From: Owenia fusiformis
Taxonomy: Eukaryota > Annelida > Polychaeta > Sabellida > Oweniidae
Assembly: GCA_903813345.2 (NCBI GenBank)
Contig: CAIIXF020000012.1
Coordinates: 27,728,684-27,792,683 of the forward strand
Length of the DNA stretch: 64,000 nt
Direction of reading: 5' to 3'
The translations under genes were made by a program, and so were the position numbers. The notes below the pieces were generated by a model. It had not been told where the DNA came from and did not search any database. It was given only the letters and a program-made list of their open reading frames with translations. This document shows positions 61,801 through 64,000 of the stretch, in pieces. Position 1 is the stretch's first letter; each line of letters begins with the position of its first letter.

Positions 61801-62580
61801 GATGAATCACATGAAAGAAGAAGATTGTTACCTAAAATAGACGAATCAAGATATGGAGACAAATCAAATCTTAAACAAGATGAAACACACGGCAAGAATA
61901 AAGCAACGCCTGAAAGAGATGAATCACAAAATGAAGATAAAACAGCGCCTAAAATAGATGAATTACAATATAACAAAAAAATAACTATGTCCGAAAGAAA
62001 CGATACAAAATATAAATATAAAGCAACACCTAAAATAGATAAATCAACCCTCAAAACAGATGAATCGCAAGATAAATATGAAGCAGTGCCTTCGAAAGAC
62101 AAATCAGAAAATGAGGGTATTCCATCTTCTGAAATATATGGATCAAATAATAAGAATAGAACAATGTCTAGAACATATAAATCACAAGAACCCATACCCA
62201 AGGGAAAAAAATCACAAGAAAACCACAGGCACAGCACATACAAAGCTAAAGACAAAGATAGAACAATGCTTGAACTAGATAAATCAGTAAGTAAAGATAG
62301 ACCATTGAATTTTTCACCGGCCTCTTTCTTAGTACTCTCATTACTAGTACTAGTAGTCTCATCCTACTTCTTTTATTCCCTTTTGTCTGGAAATAATGCC
62401 AGAACATGTATTGGACACACTAAGCTTATTTGGTACAATTATTTGATGCATGCATTACTAATATCAGTCAAAGGACGATTCTCGGTTTGGAGAACGAAGT
62501 TCATCAATTTAAATGAGCATCATCCCTGCTTCGGACATATTATTTTTTTACATAATAAAGATTTGAATGTCTTCTTTTGA
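58900..62580 (+). CDS. Membrane receptor: SUEL-like lectin, sushi, C-type lectin, repeat stalk, TM
   Basis: Exons with matching phases: 58900-59223, 59511-59708, 59941-60198, 60425-60559, 61028-62580 (TGA); about 821 residues, start exon uncertain. Exon 1 has the cysteine spacing of rhamnose/galactose-binding SUEL lectins (C..IDLIC.SGGGIEVINA...ARCSGKRYCKW...PC...C), divergent. Exon 2 is a sushi/CCP module (CDPLPPPLNGYV, YYCHDNYVLHGETTRTC, W, C). Exons 3-4 form a C-type lectin domain (GNTCYKLNG, WELATLDNN, IYWIG, GYICQY) without EPN/QPD or WND, so calcium-dependent sugar binding is doubtful. Exon 5 encodes 13-residue TTTPKIDESQYKY repeats, then a membrane helix (SFLVLSLLVLVVSSYFFYSL) and a ~70-residue tail. 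It is probably a surface recognition protein. The tail lies in repeat DNA, and a GTAAGT at 62287 could end the exon earlier. Confidence 0.75.
61136..62080 (+). repeat. 39-bp coding tandem repeat (TTTPKIDESQYKY stalk)
   Basis: Units of ACGACGCCTAAAATAGATGA followed by ATCACAATATAAATACACA keep a 39-bp, 13-residue period. They are regular at 61139-61600 and increasingly degenerate to ~62080. Some units are replaced by longer variants (ERSRVLPKIDESKYEGKGKL). The period preserves the frame, so copy changes would vary stalk length. Confidence 0.9.
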
Positions 62581-62870
62581 ATAGTCATAATTTAATTTGG
62601 GTAATATTTCTAGATTTTTCGCAAAAAAATATTAGCGCAGTACACTGATGAACTTCTTTGCCCAAATCGAGACTTGTATTTATATTGAATCGGTCTATTT
62701 GAGCATTATCCCTGCTTCAGACCAATTTGTTATTTTTACATCTTGGAGATTTAAATGTCCTTTTTTGAATATTCATAGTTTAATTTGGGTTATATTTCTA
62801 TATTTTTCATGAAAATAATATTAGCCCAGGAGACTGTTCTCCAAACCGAGAATCATCCTTTGTTGCATCG
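62500..62870. repeat. Tandem ~187-bp duplication plus inverted pair at the receptor 3' end
   Basis: ATGAGCATCATCCCTGCTTC... (62513 onward) is repeated from ~62700 (GAGCATTATCCCTGCTTCAG). GACGATTCTCGGTTTGGAGA at ~62474 is the inverse of TCTCCAAACCGAGAATCATC at ~62841. The last ~35 codons of the receptor fall in this repeat. Confidence 0.75.
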
Positions 62871-62967
62871 AACACTATCCCGAAAACAGTATATTTTCAT
62901 TTATCCCCTTTGTCTGTTAGAACAATGTGTGGTTCCGGCATATCCATCAAAAACATTTCTAAAATAA

Positions 62968-63966
62968 CACGGGGTACCATCGAATAATTTTGGCAACGTA
63001 CCGGAGAACGACATTTTACTAAGAAATGGCAATAATTTAGCACAATATATTTTTTAACTAGAGTTCAATTTTGATTTTGACAAAAGTAAGTATTCCATGC
63101 AATAACTATTTCATTCATGAGTTTGTAGGAATTCTGTTGGAACCCAGTTCTGATCAAGTACGAAGTTATTGAAATCGGCGCAGACGGACTTTACTCCGAA
63201 AGATGGTTTTTCGATTATAACTTTTCACAACATTTAAGTATAGACTTTTGAAAAAAGTACAGAATAGTCCTTATACTTTTGAATAATTCTGTTATTTCTG
63301 ATTCACACGACTCTGATTTGTTCAATTAAAAAAAAAGTTTTAAAAATATTACTTAGGAACGTAACCGGAGCTGGGAACGTAACCGGAGCAGATCAGTTGA
63401 ATTATTTAATCAAAAAAATTAAAATATATGATTTAAAGCACATATACTAATTTAAAAACATACGGGATTGTTCGAATGCGTATTTATTAATATACATGCT
63501 TTAAATCAAATATTTTATTTTTTAAATTATATAATTCAACTGATCTGCTCCGGTTACGTTCCCAGCTCCGGTTACGTTCCTAAGTAATATTTTTAAAACT
63601 TTTTTTAATTAAACAAATCAGAGTCGTGTGAATCAGAAATAACAGAATTATTCAATAGTATAAGGACTATTCTGTACTTTTTTCAAAAGTCTATACTTAA
63701 ATGTTGTAAAAAGTTATAATCGAAAAACCATCTTTCGGAGTGAAGTCCGACTGCGCCGATTTCAATAACTTCGTACTTGATCAGAACTGGGTTCCAACAG
63801 AATTCCTACAAACTCATGAATGAAATAGCCATTGCATGGAATACTTACTTTTGTCAAAATCAAAGTAGAACTCTAGTTAAAAAATATATTGTGCTAAATT
63901 ATTGCCATTTCTTAGTAAAATGTCGTTCTCCGGTACGTTGCCAAAATTATTCGATGGTACCCCGTG
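62968..63966. mobile_element. Long palindromic foldback element 3 (CAC...GTG ends, 5-bp TSD)
   Basis: A 999-bp palindrome from CACGGGGTACCATCGAATAA to its complement, with arms of ~480 bp. AATAA is repeated directly outside both ends (62963-62967 and 63967-63971). GGCAACGTACCGGAGAACG lies ~30 bp inside each terminus. GGAACGTAACCGGAGC is doubled near the centre of each arm (63357-63391 and the inverse at 63546-63582). No ORF. Confidence 0.92.
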
Positions 63967-64000
63967 AATAAATGCATTATTATAAAGTCAATATGAACGC

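Noticed and set aside
61065-62255. Two long minus-strand frames (155 and 238 codons) with VVVYLYCDSS repeats
   Set aside because: Antisense of the 39-bp coding repeat; the sense strand has splice-consistent domains and a membrane helix.
62968-63966. Palindromes as assembly artefacts
   Set aside because: Could be suspected for inverted joins, but each has a distinct loop, arm mismatches and flanking 5-bp duplications, and one splits a reading frame cleanly.

Overview
This window is AT-rich animal DNA with spliced genes and very dense repeats. Genes are interrupted by GT/AG introns of hundreds to thousands of bases. Families such as major vault protein, a uronyl-2-sulfotransferase-like enzyme and a sushi/C-type-lectin receptor indicate a metazoan. 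The mix of mobile elements (hAT, Tc1/mariner, LINE, long foldbacks, many miniature elements) suggests a marine invertebrate, possibly a lophotrochozoan. I cannot name the phylum from the sequence alone.

Layout: (1) 43-13475, + strand: the last ~700 codons of major vault protein in 14 exons. Its introns carry a palindrome, a small palindromic-end element, an 88-bp tandem array and a 1.2-kb terminal-inverted-repeat element. (2) 13.5-17.7 kb: 3' flank, a 19-bp minisatellite and dispersed repeats. (3) 17741-20087, +: a two-exon secreted von Willebrand factor A protein. (4) 20.1-39.0 kb: a repeat island. It holds a decayed hAT element with a foldback inserted in its transposase remnant, and a 12-kb element with a 9-bp target duplication. 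That element contains an 8.2-kb foldback with a 3-bp target duplication, which in turn contains a decayed mariner. (5) 39070-40179, +: a single-exon Golgi-type sulfotransferase. (6) 40.4-45.3 kb: a broken LINE reverse transcriptase and a second, shorter copy of the 12-kb element that preserves the empty site of the 8.2-kb insertion. (7) 48288-49770, -: an unrecognised three-exon gene. (8) 51.9-58.4 kb: long tandem repeats packed with AGGTCA nuclear-receptor half-sites. (9) 58900-62580, +: a predicted membrane receptor with a rhamnose-lectin-like domain, a sushi domain, a C-type lectin domain, a 13-residue repeat stalk and a membrane segment. (10) 62968-63966: a third long palindrome.

The genes do not form an obvious pathway. 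The vWA protein and the lectin receptor both look extracellular or recognition-related, the sulfotransferase would modify extracellular glycans, and MVP is the cytoplasmic vault shell. The most unusual theme is a set of three long, nearly perfect palindromes (2732-3621, 24034-24863, 62968-63966). Their arms are unrelated, but all share 5'-CAC...GTG-3' ends, exact or near-exact 5-bp target duplications, and a terminal motif echoed at the palindrome centre. That combination is reminiscent of, but does not prove, Transib/RAG-type mobilisation.
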